Below, piece by piece: positions 7,850 to 15,415 of a stretch of 32,664 bases of DNA. Under the pieces are notes generated by a model. It was given only the letters and a program-made list of their open reading frames with translations. It was not told the origin of the DNA and searched no databases. This DNA comes from Thermoflexus hugenholtzii JAD2. GTDB lineage: Bacteria > Chloroflexota > Anaerolineae > Thermoflexales > Thermoflexaceae. The translations under genes were made by a program, and so were the position numbers. The stretch spans positions 1 through 32,664 of the forward strand of contig NZ_FYEK01000031.1 in the NCBI RefSeq assembly GCF_900187885.1. The letters are read 5' to 3'. Each line of letters begins with the position of its first letter. Position 1 is the stretch's first letter.

Positions 7850-9025
7850 ATGCTGGAGGGAATCCTGAGCCCGCATCGCACGACGCTGGACCAGCTCCTC
7901 GCCCTGGGTCGATCCCGGGGGTATGTCACCTTTGAGGAAATCCTGGAGTTCTTCCCCGAGGCCGAGAACGACCTGGATCGGCTGGATGAGATCTTCGCGG
8001 CCCTCCTGGAGGCAGGGGTAGAGGTTACGGACGCTCCCGAGGAGGAGGGTCCGATCTCCGCGGAGGAGGAGGTCGACGAAGAAGGCCTCTGGGAAGAGGA
8101 GCTGGAGGCGGAGCTGGACTCCGATGACCTCCTCAGCCTCTATCTCAAGGAGGTGGGGCGGATCCCCCTGCTGACGCCGGAGGAGGAGGTGGAGCTGGCC
8201 CGGCGGATCGAGCGCGGGCGGGCGGCCGAACGGCGCCTGGCCCAGGGGGGGCTCTCCCCCGAGGAGCGCCGTCGGCTGGAGGAGATCGTCGCCGACGGGC
8301 GGGCGGCCCAGGAACACCTCATCCTGGCCAACACCCGATTGGTGATCAGCGTGGCCAAGAAATACGCGGGCCGGGGCCTTCCCCTTTCGGACCTCATCCA
8401 AGAGGGCAACATCGGCCTGATCCGGGCGGTGAAGAAATTCGACTGGCGCCGGGGCCACAAGTTCTCCACCTACGCCACCTGGTGGATCCGCCAGGCGGTC
8501 ACCCGGGCCATCGCCGACCAATCCCGCACCATCCGCGTCCCTGTCCATATGGGGGATCAGATCAACAAGCTCATGCGCCTCCAGCAGCAGCTGGCTCAGG
8601 AGCTGGGCCGGGAGCCGACGCCGGAGGAGCTGGCGGAGGCGATGGGCATCCCCCGGGCGCGGGCGGAGCAGTTGCTCCAGATGGCCCGCCAGCCTCTCTC
8701 CTTGGAGACCCCCACGGACGATGAGGAAGAGAGCGTGCTGGGGGACTTCATCGAGGATCGGGGGACGGCCTCCCCGGCGGAGGCGGTGAGCCAGCAGATG
8801 TTGCGGGAGATCCTGCACGAGGCGCTGGCCACCCTCTCTCCGCGCGAAGCCCGCATCCTCCAGCTGCGCTATGGGCTGGCGGACGGGCGTCCCTACACGC
8901 TGGAGGAGGTGGGGCGCAAGCTGGGGGTCACGCGGGAGCGGGTGCGACAGATCGAGGCCCAGGCCCTCGCTCGCCTGCGGCATCCCACTTATGCTCGTAA
9001 GCTCCGGGAGTTCCTCCGCGAATAA
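7850..9025 (+). CDS. rpoD: Primary RNA polymerase sigma factor (sigma-70 group 1)
   Basis: A 391-residue sigma factor. Residues 1-60 look like a short region 1.1 with a helix-rich T-L-D-Q-L-L start and an acidic linker. Region 1.2 begins near residue 88 ([10 protein letters not shown]), region 2 spans about 155-235 with the core-binding and -10-recognition stretch ending W-W-I-R-Q-A, region 3 follows ([10 protein letters not shown]), and region 4 lies at about 320-380 with the helix-turn-helix [10 protein letters not shown]. The presence of regions 1.1 and 1.2 and the strong conservation point to the primary factor. ATG 7850 is chosen for GGGAGGA at 7834-7840; a TTG at 7811 is in frame but overlaps the preceding gene. 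It may be cotranscribed with the export operon, or have a promoter inside it that I could not identify. Confidence 0.95.
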   Translation: MLEGILSPHRTTLDQLLALGRSRGYVTFEEILEFFPEAENDLDRLDEIFAALLEAGVEVTDAPEEEGPISAEEEVDEEGLWEEELEAELDSDDLLSLYLKEVGRIPLLTPEEEVELARRIERGRAAERRLAQGGLSPEERRRLEEIVADGRAAQEHLILANTRLVISVAKKYAGRGLPLSDLIQEGNIGLIRAVKKFDWRRGHKFSTYATWWIRQAVTRAIADQSRTIRVPVHMGDQINKLMRLQQQLAQELGREPTPEELAEAMGIPRARAEQLLQMARQPLSLETPTDDEEESVLGDFIEDRGTASPAEAVSQQMLREILHEALATLSPREARILQLRYGLADGRPYTLEEVGRKLGVTRERVRQIEAQALARLRHPTYARKLREFLRE

Positions 9026-9071
9026 TCTCCTCTGTAAGGAACCGCGCAGGTCATTCGTGGAGCATCGTGTG

Positions 9072-9107
9072 GGGGCCGGATGGCGCCTCTTCGGGCGATC
9101 CGGCCCC
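9072..9107. terminator. Hairpin between convergent rpoD and xdhC-like genes
   Basis: GGGGCCGGAT at 9072-9081 pairs with ATCCGGCCCC at 9098-9107, and the stem can extend inward through CGCC/GGCG. It lies midway between two convergent genes and could serve both, although no long T run follows on either strand. Confidence 0.6.
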
Positions 9108-9138
9108 TGCTTCTCCGCCGGGTCGCCGCTTCCGGAGC

Positions 9139-9963
9139 TCATCCGGGGATCGCTTCCCGCAGGAGTTCCCGGATATCTGCGGTCATCGGCGCGCCGCTCC
9201 CCCCGCGCCGGACGGCGATGATCTCCGCTATGATCGAGACGGCGATCTCCTCCGGCGTTTCCGCCCGGAGCTCCAGGCCTACGGGTGAGCGCACCCGGGC
9301 CAGGCGCTCCGGGGGGATGCCGCGTTCCATCAGGGCCTTCGCCGTCAGCAGCCAGCGCCGCCGGGAGCCGATCACCCCGATGTAGGGCGCTGGGGAATCC
9401 AGGATCAGCGGGAGGATCCGCACGTCCAGGGGATGGTTCCGGGTGGTGAGGACAATGTAAGTTTGATGGTGGATCGGGGCCTGGGGGAGGACCTCCTCGG
9501 GCGGCCCCACCAAGAAGCGGTCCGCTTCAGGGATCCATTCCGGGGTGCAGCGCTCCGGCCGGTCATCGCTCACCAGGACGCGGAAGCCCAGCCATTTGGC
9601 CAGGTGGGCGAGGGCCCGGCCGACGTGTCCGGCCCCGATGATCAGCACTGCGGGTGGCAGGAGGGGTTCGATGAAGATTTCCATCTCCCCGCCGCAGACC
9701 CCGGGGTCGCCCTGTAGGGGGTCGGAGAGGGTGTAACGGACCAGCCGAGGATGCCCCTCCTGAATCGCGTGGAGCGCCTCCTGGATCACCCGCGCCTCCA
9801 TCTCCCCGCCTCCGATGGTCCCCTGGATCCGGCCATCGGGGTAGACGAGCATTTTGGCGGCCTCGTGGCGGGGGACGGAGCCGCGGGTCCGGATCACGGT
9901 GCACAGCGCCACCGGCCGGTCTTCCTCATACGCCCGCAGGATGGCTTCATACAGCGCTCGCAT
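9139..9963 (-). CDS. XdhC/CoxI family protein
   Basis: A 274-residue XdhC/CoxI-family protein. The N-terminal XdhC_CoxI domain (residues 10-75) contains T-I-G-G-G-E-M-E, and a central G-V-C-G-G-E segment with Cys90 is conserved in the family. The C-terminal half is a Rossmann fold with G-A-G-H-V-G at residues 110-115. Family members such as Rhodobacter XdhC bind the molybdenum cofactor, promote its sulfuration and insert it into xanthine dehydrogenase-type enzymes. No molybdenum hydroxylase gene lies in the window, so the client is not visible. An AGGAGG site precedes ATG 9963, and a possible TACAAT -10 lies about 55 bases upstream. Confidence 0.9.
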   Translation of the reverse strand: MRALYEAILRAYEEDRPVALCTVIRTRGSVPRHEAAKMLVYPDGRIQGTIGGGEMEARVIQEALHAIQEGHPRLVRYTLSDPLQGDPGVCGGEMEIFIEPLLPPAVLIIGAGHVGRALAHLAKWLGFRVLVSDDRPERCTPEWIPEADRFLVGPPEEVLPQAPIHHQTYIVLTTRNHPLDVRILPLILDSPAPYIGVIGSRRRWLLTAKALMERGIPPERLARVRSPVGLELRAETPEEIAVSIIAEIIAVRRGGSGAPMTADIRELLREAIPG

Positions 9964-10017
9964 TTAGCCTCCTGAGGCTCAGGGGGATGGATTCACCTTG
10001 CAGACGCTGGCTCCTTC

Positions 10018-10023
10018 ATTGTA
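10018..10023 (-). promoter_or_regulatory. Possible -10 element for the xdhC-like gene
   Basis: TACAAT reads on the minus strand at 10023-10018, about 55 bases before the xdhC-like start. No convincing -35 hexamer lies at the right distance, so this is a weak call. Confidence 0.35.
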
Positions 10024-10055
10024 GCGCGAACGGAGGTTAAGGGTCCTGGGGAAAA

Positions 10056-10080
10056 GGGGCCGGATCCGCGGTCCGGCCCC
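10056..10080 (-). terminator. Intrinsic terminator of miaB
   Basis: On the minus strand, GGGGCCGGA and its complement TCCGGCCCC form a 9-bp stem with a 7-base loop, followed directly by TTTTCCCC. It lies about 35 bases after the miaB stop codon and before the probable xdhC promoter, so it separates the two transcripts. Confidence 0.75.
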
Positions 10081-10115
10081 TTCGTTTTCGAAGATGCCGG
10101 AGAAGGCCGAGGGTT

Positions 10116-11474
10116 TCAGCGTGGGGATCGACCGGGCTCCAGACTGGGCTCCACCGGGACTCCCTGGAGGGACCAGGGGCCGGCGGAGGTGATGCGGACG
10201 GAGACGAGCTGCCCCCGCCAGTCGCGGTCGCCATCCTCGAAGAAGACCAGCTTGTTGTTGCGGGTCCGCCCGAACCACTTGCCCTTCTCGTTGCGGTCCT
10301 CCACCAGGATCTCCACCGTCTGCCCGATGAGGGCCTCGTTCTTGCGGCGGGAGATCCGCTCGTAAAGCTCCTCCAGCATGCGGAAGCGGCGCTCTTTCTC
10401 CTCGGGCGGCACATCGTCGGCCATGGTGCGCCAGGCCACCGTCCCCGGCCGGGGGGAGTATTTGGCGATGTGCACCACGTCGAACTCCAGCTCCTCCACC
10501 AGCCGGTAGGTGTCCATGAACTGCTCCTCGGTCTCGCCGCAGAAGCCGACGATGATGTCCGTGGCGATGGAGGCGTTGGGGATGCGCCGGCGGATCTTCT
10601 CCACCACGCGCTTGTAGTCGGCCACCGTGTAGCCCCGGCGCATGCGGGCCAGCACCTCATCGTTGCCCGCCTGAACCGGGATCTCGATGTGCTCGCAGAC
10701 CTTGGGCAGCTCCGCCACCGCCTCGATGATCCGGTCGGTCATAAAACTGGGATGGGAGGTCAAGAAACGAATGCGCTGGATCCCCTCCACCTCATGGACT
10801 GCGCGGAGCAGATCCGCCAGGTCCGGGCCGTCGGGGATGTCCTTCCCATAACGGTCGACGATCTGGCCCAGCAAGGTGACCTCCCGGACGCCCTGCTCGG
10901 CCAGGGCGCGCACCTCGGCGACGACCTGGCCCACGGGGCGGCTGCGCTCCGGGCCGCGGCGGTAGGGGATGATGCAGAAGGTGCAGCCGAAGGAGCAGCC
11001 GTGGACCACCGGCACGTAGGCGGTCACCTTGCGGCCCCGCTCCGAGAGCGGCAACACCAGCTCTTCGTCCTGGAGGGCGTAGCGGACCATGCGCTCCAGG
11101 TCCGCCACCGCCCGGCCCTCATCGACCCGCCGGGCCAGGAACTCCACCAGCGGCCGGGGGTCCGCGGGCGGCATGAAGACGTCCACCCAGGGGAAGGCCC
11201 GGCGCAGCCCCTCGTTGCCCTTCACGCCCACCAGGCAGCCCATGACGGCCACCACGCGGTCGGGCCGCCGCTCCTTGAGGGGCCGGACCATGTGGAGCCA
11301 CCCGTAGGCTTTCTCCTCGGCCGACTGGCGGACGACGCAGGTGTTGACGACCAGCACGTCCGCCTGCTCCGGCCGCTCGGCCATCTGATAGCCGAGCTTC
11401 TCCAGGGCCGAGGCCAGCCGCTCGCTGTCGGCCACGTTCATCTGGCAGCCGAAGGTGTGAATGTAATACCGCAT
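10116..11474 (-). CDS. miaB: tRNA (N6-isopentenyl adenosine(37)-C2)-methylthiotransferase MiaB
   Basis: A 452-residue radical-SAM methylthiotransferase. The N-terminal UPF0004 domain carries Cys10, Cys46 and Cys80 for the auxiliary iron-sulfur cluster. The radical-SAM motif is C-S-F-G-C-T-F-C with Cys160, Cys164 and Cys167, followed by I-I-P-Y-R-R-G. A TRAM domain lies at about 375-440. MiaB methylthiolates i6A37 next to the anticodon of tRNAs that read UNN codons. MtaB or RimO are the alternatives, but the motif context and length fit MiaB best. ATG 11474 is preferred to GTG 11483 because AAGGTG lies seven bases before it. A good promoter lies at 11549-11577 and a terminator at 10056-10080, so the gene appears monocistronic. 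Confidence 0.93.
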   Translation of the reverse strand: MRYYIHTFGCQMNVADSERLASALEKLGYQMAERPEQADVLVVNTCVVRQSAEEKAYGWLHMVRPLKERRPDRVVAVMGCLVGVKGNEGLRRAFPWVDVFMPPADPRPLVEFLARRVDEGRAVADLERMVRYALQDEELVLPLSERGRKVTAYVPVVHGCSFGCTFCIIPYRRGPERSRPVGQVVAEVRALAEQGVREVTLLGQIVDRYGKDIPDGPDLADLLRAVHEVEGIQRIRFLTSHPSFMTDRIIEAVAELPKVCEHIEIPVQAGNDEVLARMRRGYTVADYKRVVEKIRRRIPNASIATDIIVGFCGETEEQFMDTYRLVEELEFDVVHIAKYSPRPGTVAWRTMADDVPPEEKERRFRMLEELYERISRRKNEALIGQTVEILVEDRNEKGKWFGRTRNNKLVFFEDGDRDWRGQLVSVRITSAGPWSLQGVPVEPSLEPGRSPR

Positions 11475-11548
11475 CCCGCTCACCTTGAATGGGTCAGGGA
11501 GGTCCCATTGGGAAGATTGGGGCTGGAAAAGGGATCTATTCGTTCATC

Positions 11549-11577
11549 ATTTTAGAGGGATGGGGAGGCCTCGTCAA
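11549..11577 (-). promoter_or_regulatory. Sigma-A promoter of miaB
   Basis: On the minus strand TTGACG (11577-11572) and TAAAAT (11554-11549) are separated by exactly 17 bases, each 5/6 to consensus. The expected transcript starts about 65-70 bases before the miaB ATG. Confidence 0.75.
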
Positions 11578-11701
11578 ATCCATCGGACGCCGGGATGAGG
11601 GCCCCCTCGTCCGTTTCAGCATCCCCTTCCGGAAGGGTGGGTGGGATCGGCAGGCCGGAGGCATCGAAGAAAATCCATGAACCCTGGGCCGGGCGGTCCG
11701 G

Positions 11702-11707
11702 TATAAT
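11702..11707 (+). promoter_or_regulatory. -10 element for the second HEPN/MNT pair
   Basis: A perfect TATAAT stands at 11702-11707 in GC-rich surroundings, 34 bases before the HEPN start codon. The best -35 candidate is a poor TGAACC at about 11678-11683, so the upstream half of the promoter is uncertain. Confidence 0.5.
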
Positions 11708-11741
11708 TCCCGGTGAAGGATTCGCGCCCCGCGGGGGATCC

Positions 11742-12140
11742 ATGGCCAACCGCTGGAAGGGCTGGTATGAGCGGGGGAAGCGGGATCGCGAACGGGCGCT
11801 TCTGGACATTCAGTATGGATACTACGAATGGGCGTGTTTCACCCTCCAGCAGTCCGCGGAGAAGGTCGTCAAGGCGCTGGGGCTCGCGCTGGGCTTGACG
11901 CTGTGGGGACATTCCCTGACCGAGATGCTGAAATGGATCGGACAGCGGATCGAGGTTCCCCCTGAGATCCTGGATGATGCCCGCCTGCTGGACCTTTATT
12001 ACATCCCGCCTCGTTATCCCAACGGCTTCCCCTCCGGCAAGCCTGCGGATTATTTCACGGAAACTCAGGCCCGGGAGGCGCTTCGTGCGGCGGATCGAAT
12101 CATCCGGTTCTGTGAAAGCTATCTCCCTGGATCGGGATGA
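11742..12140 (+). CDS. HEPN-domain protein, putative toxin of a HEPN/MNT pair
   Basis: A 132-residue HEPN-domain protein (PF05168-like). Typical features are the L-Q-Q-S-A-E-K-V-V-K-A-L helix near residues 36-47, the W-G-H-S-L-T-E-M-L segment, and Y-Y-I-P-P-R-Y-P-N near residues 85-93. ATG 11742 is the natural start because it lies just after the TATAAT box and a GCGGGGG site, and it gives the usual family length; upstream extension of the frame has no support. It overlaps the following nucleotidyltransferase gene. HEPN/MNT pairs act as toxin-antitoxin modules in several bacteria; toxicity is not shown by the sequence. Unlike the pair at 1937-2821, the HEPN gene comes first here and both genes are intact. 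The two HEPN proteins share little beyond family motifs. Confidence 0.85.
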   Translation: MANRWKGWYERGKRDRERALLDIQYGYYEWACFTLQQSAEKVVKALGLALGLTLWGHSLTEMLKWIGQRIEVPPEILDDARLLDLYYIPPRYPNGFPSGKPADYFTETQAREALRAADRIIRFCESYLPGSG

Positions 12141-12459
12141 GCTCCTCCGGCGGTTGCGGGAGGCGGCCGCCGAGGCACTGGAGGCCTTCCCGGAGCTCCT
12201 GGAGGTGCGGCTGATCGGCTCCCTGGCGGCCGGGACGGCCACCGGGACCAGCGATGTGGATCTGCTGCTTCGGGTGAAGGAGATCTCCGGGAACCCTCTG
12301 GAGGCGATGAAGCCGTATTTTTTCTTCTTCTCCCGCCGGCTGGAGATCGGCCTGGACCTTTTGCTGGTGGGCCCCGATCTTCCTCCTGGTCTGGAGGAGG
12401 CACTGCGGGGGAGCATCATGCTGGCCCGGCGCGGCGAACCGGAAGGGACGCCGGGTTGA
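12085..12459 (+). CDS. MNT-type nucleotidyltransferase, partner of the HEPN protein
   Basis: A minimal nucleotidyltransferase of about 124 residues. The motif G-S-L-A-A-G-T-A-T-G-T-S-D-V-D-L-L-L has the Gly-Ser pair and both metal-binding Asp residues; the third Asp is likely in the G-L-D-L-L-L-V strand. The start is uncertain. GTG 12085 has GGGAGG six bases upstream and overlaps the HEPN gene by 56 bases, while GTG 12112 gives a protein beginning directly with the first conserved helix but lacks a clear ribosome site. Overlap with the HEPN gene implies coupled expression, as is usual in these modules. Family knowledge suggests it neutralises the HEPN protein by nucleotidylation; this is an inference. 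The gene ends 36 bases from the convergent COG2403 gene. Confidence 0.83.
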   Translation: MRRIESSGSVKAISLDRDELLRRLREAAAEALEAFPELLEVRLIGSLAAGTATGTSDVDLLLRVKEISGNPLEAMKPYFFFFSRRLEIGLDLLLVGPDLPPGLEEALRGSIMLARRGEPEGTPG

Positions 12460-12495
12460 TCGAGCGATGAAGAGAGGTTCCCCCTCACCCGGGAT

Positions 12496-13854
12496 TCAAT
12501 TTCGGCCTGCACCGGAATCCGGCGGCTGTGGGCCGCGCCCCAGGCGCTCCACCAGCACGTCAGCCAGGGTCGGGCGGCCGATCTCCTGGATCTCGTAGCG
12601 CACCCGCACCACGGGGTGGCGCACCCGCAGGATGCGGGCCAGATCCACCGGCGTGGCCGTGAGCACCAGGTCGCAGGGAGCTTGGTTGATGGTCTCCTCC
12701 AGCTCGCGGATCTGCGCGGCGCCGTAGCCCATGGCCGGGAGCACGGGGCCGGTCTGGGGATAGCGCTGGTAGACCTCCCGGATGCTGCCCACCGCGTAAG
12801 GCCGGGGGTCCAGGATCTCAGCCGCCCCGAAGCGCCGGGCGGCCACCCACCCTGCCCCGTAGGCCATCTCCCCGTGGGTGAGGGTGGGCCCGTCTTCCAC
12901 CACTAAGACTCGCCGGCCGCGGATGGCGTCGGGATCCTCCACGAAGATGGGCATGGCGGCCTCGATGAGGACCGCCTGGGGGTTGACCTGTTGGACGTTC
13001 TCCCGGACCTGATGGATGGCCTCCGGGGAGGCGGTGTCGATCTTGTTGATCACCACCACATCGGCCATGCGCAGGTTGGCCTCGCCGGGATGGTAGCGCA
13101 GCTCGTGGCCCGGCCGATGGGGATCGACGACCACGATGTGAAGGTCGGAGACGAAGAAGGGAAAGTCGTTGTTTCCCCCATCCCAGAGGATGAGGTCCCC
13201 CTCCTCCTCCGCCGCATGCAGGATCCGCTCGTAATCCACCCCGGCGTAGACGGTGAAGCCGTGGGCCAGATGGGGCTCGTATTCCTCCCGTTCCTCGATG
13301 GTGCATTCATAGCGATCGAGATCCTCAAATGAGGCGAAGCGCTGCACGACCTGTTTGCGCAGATCGCCGTAGGGCATGGGATGGCGCACGATCACCGGGC
13401 GCCAGCCGAGCTCCCGCAACAGCCGGGCCACCCGCCGGGTGGTGGGGCTCTTGCCGCTGCCGGTGCGCACCGCGCCGATGGAGACCACGGGTTTGCGGGA
13501 TTTCAGCTGGGTGGCGCGGGGGCCCATCAGCCAGAAATCCGCCCCGGCCGCGTGGGCGATGCTGGCCCGGTGCATCACATACTCGTGGCTGACGTCGCTG
13601 TAGGCGAAGACCACGCGATCGACCCGAAAGCGGCGGATGAGCTCCGGAAGCTCCTCCTCGGGGTGGATGGGGATGCCCTCGGGATACAGGGAGCCGGCCA
13701 GCTCGGGCGGATACCGGCGCCCTTCGATGTTCGGGATCTGGGCGGCCGTGAAGGCCACCACCTCGTAATCCGGGTTGTCCCGGAAGAAGACATTGAAATT
13801 GTGGAAATCCCTTCCAGCGGCGCCCATGATGATCACGCGGATGCGATCGGCCAT
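12496..13854 (-). CDS. COG2403 GTPase, cyclic 2,3-diphosphoglycerate synthetase-like
   Basis: A 452-residue protein of the COG2403 family, often annotated cyclic 2,3-diphosphoglycerate synthetase. Residues 1-120 form a Rossmann-like domain. A P-loop G-A-V-R-T-G-S-G-K-S lies at residues 127-136, W-D-G-G-N-N-D at 224-230, and N-K-I-D, the guanine-specificity motif, at 270-273. In hyperthermophilic methanogens the cpgS product makes the thermoprotectant cyclic-2,3-diphosphoglycerate; whether bacterial COG2403 proteins do so is not established. It is the last gene of the fabG-nusB-tat operon, 34 bases after tatC, with a GGAGGG site before ATG 13854. A role in thermoadaptation is attractive but inferred. 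Confidence 0.8.
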   Translation of the reverse strand: MADRIRVIIMGAAGRDFHNFNVFFRDNPDYEVVAFTAAQIPNIEGRRYPPELAGSLYPEGIPIHPEEELPELIRRFRVDRVVFAYSDVSHEYVMHRASIAHAAGADFWLMGPRATQLKSRKPVVSIGAVRTGSGKSPTTRRVARLLRELGWRPVIVRHPMPYGDLRKQVVQRFASFEDLDRYECTIEEREEYEPHLAHGFTVYAGVDYERILHAAEEEGDLILWDGGNNDFPFFVSDLHIVVVDPHRPGHELRYHPGEANLRMADVVVINKIDTASPEAIHQVRENVQQVNPQAVLIEAAMPIFVEDPDAIRGRRVLVVEDGPTLTHGEMAYGAGWVAARRFGAAEILDPRPYAVGSIREVYQRYPQTGPVLPAMGYGAAQIRELEETINQAPCDLVLTATPVDLARILRVRHPVVRVRYEIQEIGRPTLADVLVERLGRGPQPPDSGAGRN

Positions 13855-13888
13855 GATGCTCCCTCCGAAGCGAGCTGGAGCGCATGCG

Positions 13889-14629
13889 TTATGCCAGGGC
13901 AGCCAGCAACACGCTGAGCAGGTAAAGCCCGAGCAGCGGCAACATCACGATGCTCATGTTGACCGGGTCCACGGTGGGCGTGATGGCGGCGGCCAGGACG
14001 GCGATAGCCAGCACGGCGAAACGCCACCCGCGCAGCAGCTGGCGGGCCGTGATCAGGCGGGCCTTGGCCAGGGCGAAGGTCACGAGCGGCATCTCGAAAC
14101 TCAAACCCAGCCAGAACATCAAGGAGACCACAAAGGTGAGATACGTGGAGGGCCGGGGCTGGGTCCGGATGCCGGCAAAGGTGGTGAGAAAGGGGATGGC
14201 CACCGGCATCATCACGAAATACGTGAAGGCGGCACCTCCCACGAAGAGCAGGGTGGCCAGGGGCACCAGGAGGAGGACGACCCGGCGTTCATGGGGAAGC
14301 AGCCCCACGTAGATGAAGGCGAGGATCTGATAGACGATGTAAGGGAAGGCCAGGGTGAACCCGGAGAGCAAGGCCACGCGCATGTACGCGGCGATGCTCT
14401 CCGTAACGTCTACGGAGACCAGCCCGGCCCGCCCGCCCACCGGCGCCGCCAGGACGTCGATCACCCGGTCCGCGATGAGCAACCCCACCCCGGTGCCGAT
14501 CCCCAGGGCGACCAGGCTCCGCAGCAGCCGCTGGCGCAGCTCCTCCAGATGCTCCAGCAGCGGCCGGGGCTGATCCACCTTTCGGGGCTTAACGGCTTTC
14601 CCTGGGCTCTGAAGACGAGGGATCCGCAT
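13889..14629 (-). CDS. tatC: Sec-independent protein translocase TatC
   Basis: A 246-residue integral membrane protein with six predicted membrane helices. TatC hallmarks are L-L-E-H-L-E-E-L-R-Q-R-L at residues 24-35 (the cytoplasmic N-terminus that binds the twin-arginine signal), the F-P-Y-I-V-Y-Q segment, and L-S-F-E-M-P-L-V, whose Glu lies at the cytoplasmic border of a helix. TatC is the receptor of the twin-arginine translocase that exports folded proteins. Its 5' end overlaps the tatA 3' end by 41 bases in another frame, which suggests coupled translation. It is slightly longer at the N-terminus than the minimal family member, with a basic leader (K-A-V-K-P-R-K). Confidence 0.94.
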   Translation of the reverse strand: MRIPRLQSPGKAVKPRKVDQPRPLLEHLEELRQRLLRSLVALGIGTGVGLLIADRVIDVLAAPVGGRAGLVSVDVTESIAAYMRVALLSGFTLAFPYIVYQILAFIYVGLLPHERRVVLLLVPLATLLFVGGAAFTYFVMMPVAIPFLTTFAGIRTQPRPSTYLTFVVSLMFWLGLSFEMPLVTFALAKARLITARQLLRGWRFAVLAIAVLAAAITPTVDPVNMSIVMLPLLGLYLLSVLLAALA

Positions 14630-14906
14630 GGGTGATCCCCGAGGAGGGGGGCAGCTGATAAGTGGCGACGGTTGGCGGGAGGAAGGTCTCGGGGGGCGTT
14701 GTGGCGGCCTGCTCTACCTCCCGGGCGACCTCCTGGACCTCCGCCTCCCACTCCCGTCGGAACTCCGCATAGAGGAGCTGGGCCTGTCGAGCCCAGCGCC
14801 CCAGCTGATAGGCCAGGCGCGGGAGATCCCGTGGCCCCAGCAGGATGAAGGCCAACAAGAAGATAAAAGCCAGCTCCATCGGGCCGATGCCGAACAGGCT
14901 TTCCAT
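14589..14906 (-). CDS. tatA: Twin-arginine translocase subunit TatA/TatB
   Basis: A 105-residue protein with the TatA/B signature: a short N-terminal helix with I-G-P-M-E-L (residues 7-12), a hydrophobic stretch, then L-L-G-P-R-D-L-P-R-L (hinge), followed by an amphipathic helix of about 45 residues and a Pro-rich tail. TatA and TatB cannot be separated safely on sequence; the G-P-x-x-L-P hinge is shared and only this one copy lies here, so a bifunctional TatA-type protein is possible. It follows nusB by 11 bases and overlaps tatC by 41 bases. The C-terminal Ser/Pro-rich tail is encoded in the overlap with tatC and is probably not under strong constraint. Confidence 0.9.
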   Translation of the reverse strand: MESLFGIGPMELAFIFLLAFILLGPRDLPRLAYQLGRWARQAQLLYAEFRREWEAEVQEVAREVEQAATTPPETFLPPTVATYQLPPSSGITHADPSSSEPRESR

Positions 14907-14917
14907 ATGTATCCTCC

Positions 14918-15415
14918 TCAGGGCCCGCTCTGCCTGCCATCTCCCGACTCCATCTCATCAGCAATGCTGCCCAGCACGCCATTGACGAAGCGTGGGGTAC
15001 TCTCGGAGCCGAAGAGCTTCCCCAGCTCCACGGCCTCATTGATGGCCACCGCCGGGCTCGTGCGCCGGGCGATGACGAATTCAAAGATGGCCATGCGCAG
15101 GATGTTGCGGTCGATGATGGCCATCTGGGCCACCGGCCACGCCGGAGCGTAGCGCTGGATCAGCCGATCGATCTCCTCGCGATGGGCGAGGACCCCGGTG
15201 ACGATCTCCTGAACGAAAGCGCGGGCCTCGGGGGGCAAGGGCTCCGCCTGGAAGCGGGTCGAGAGGACCTCGCCGGGCGGGTGGCCGGCGGCGTCGATCT
15301 CATAAAGGGCTTGCAAGGCCACCATGCGGGCCCGCCGCAGCAGCGGGATCCCCCCGCTCTCCCGGGCGCCTCCTTCAGGGTCGTTCTTCCGAGCCGGAGG
15401 CGGTCGACGGGCCAC
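14918..15415 (-). CDS. nusB: Transcription antitermination factor NusB
   Basis: A 165-residue NusB protein. The body (residues 25-155) shows the helical NusB fold with R-R-A-R-M-V-A-L-Q-A-L-Y-E, I-D-R-N-I-L-R-M-A-I-F-E, A-I-N-E-A-V-E-L-G-K and F-V-N-G-V-L-G. NusB binds boxA RNA with NusE (S10) during rRNA antitermination. The N-terminal 25 residues are rich in Arg, Pro and Gly and overlap the Asp23-like gene by 41 bases; a start at the internal ATG just before the V-A-L-Q-A-L helix would remove them, so the N-terminus is uncertain. It lies between the Asp23-like gene and tatA, an order seen in several Gram-positive-type operons. Confidence 0.93.
   Translation of the reverse strand: MARRPPPARKNDPEGGARESGGIPLLRRARMVALQALYEIDAAGHPPGEVLSTRFQAEPLPPEARAFVQEIVTGVLAHREEIDRLIQRYAPAWPVAQMAIIDRNILRMAIFEFVIARRTSPAVAINEAVELGKLFGSESTPRFVNGVLGSIADEMESGDGRQSGP

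Noticed and set aside
7622-9142. A 506-codon open frame antisense to rpoD
   Set aside because: It arises from GC codon bias opposite a highly conserved gene and has no recognisable domain.
10470-11555. A 361-codon open frame antisense to miaB
   Set aside because: It is His/Asp/Gly-rich with no domain, as expected for the antisense of a GC-rich gene.
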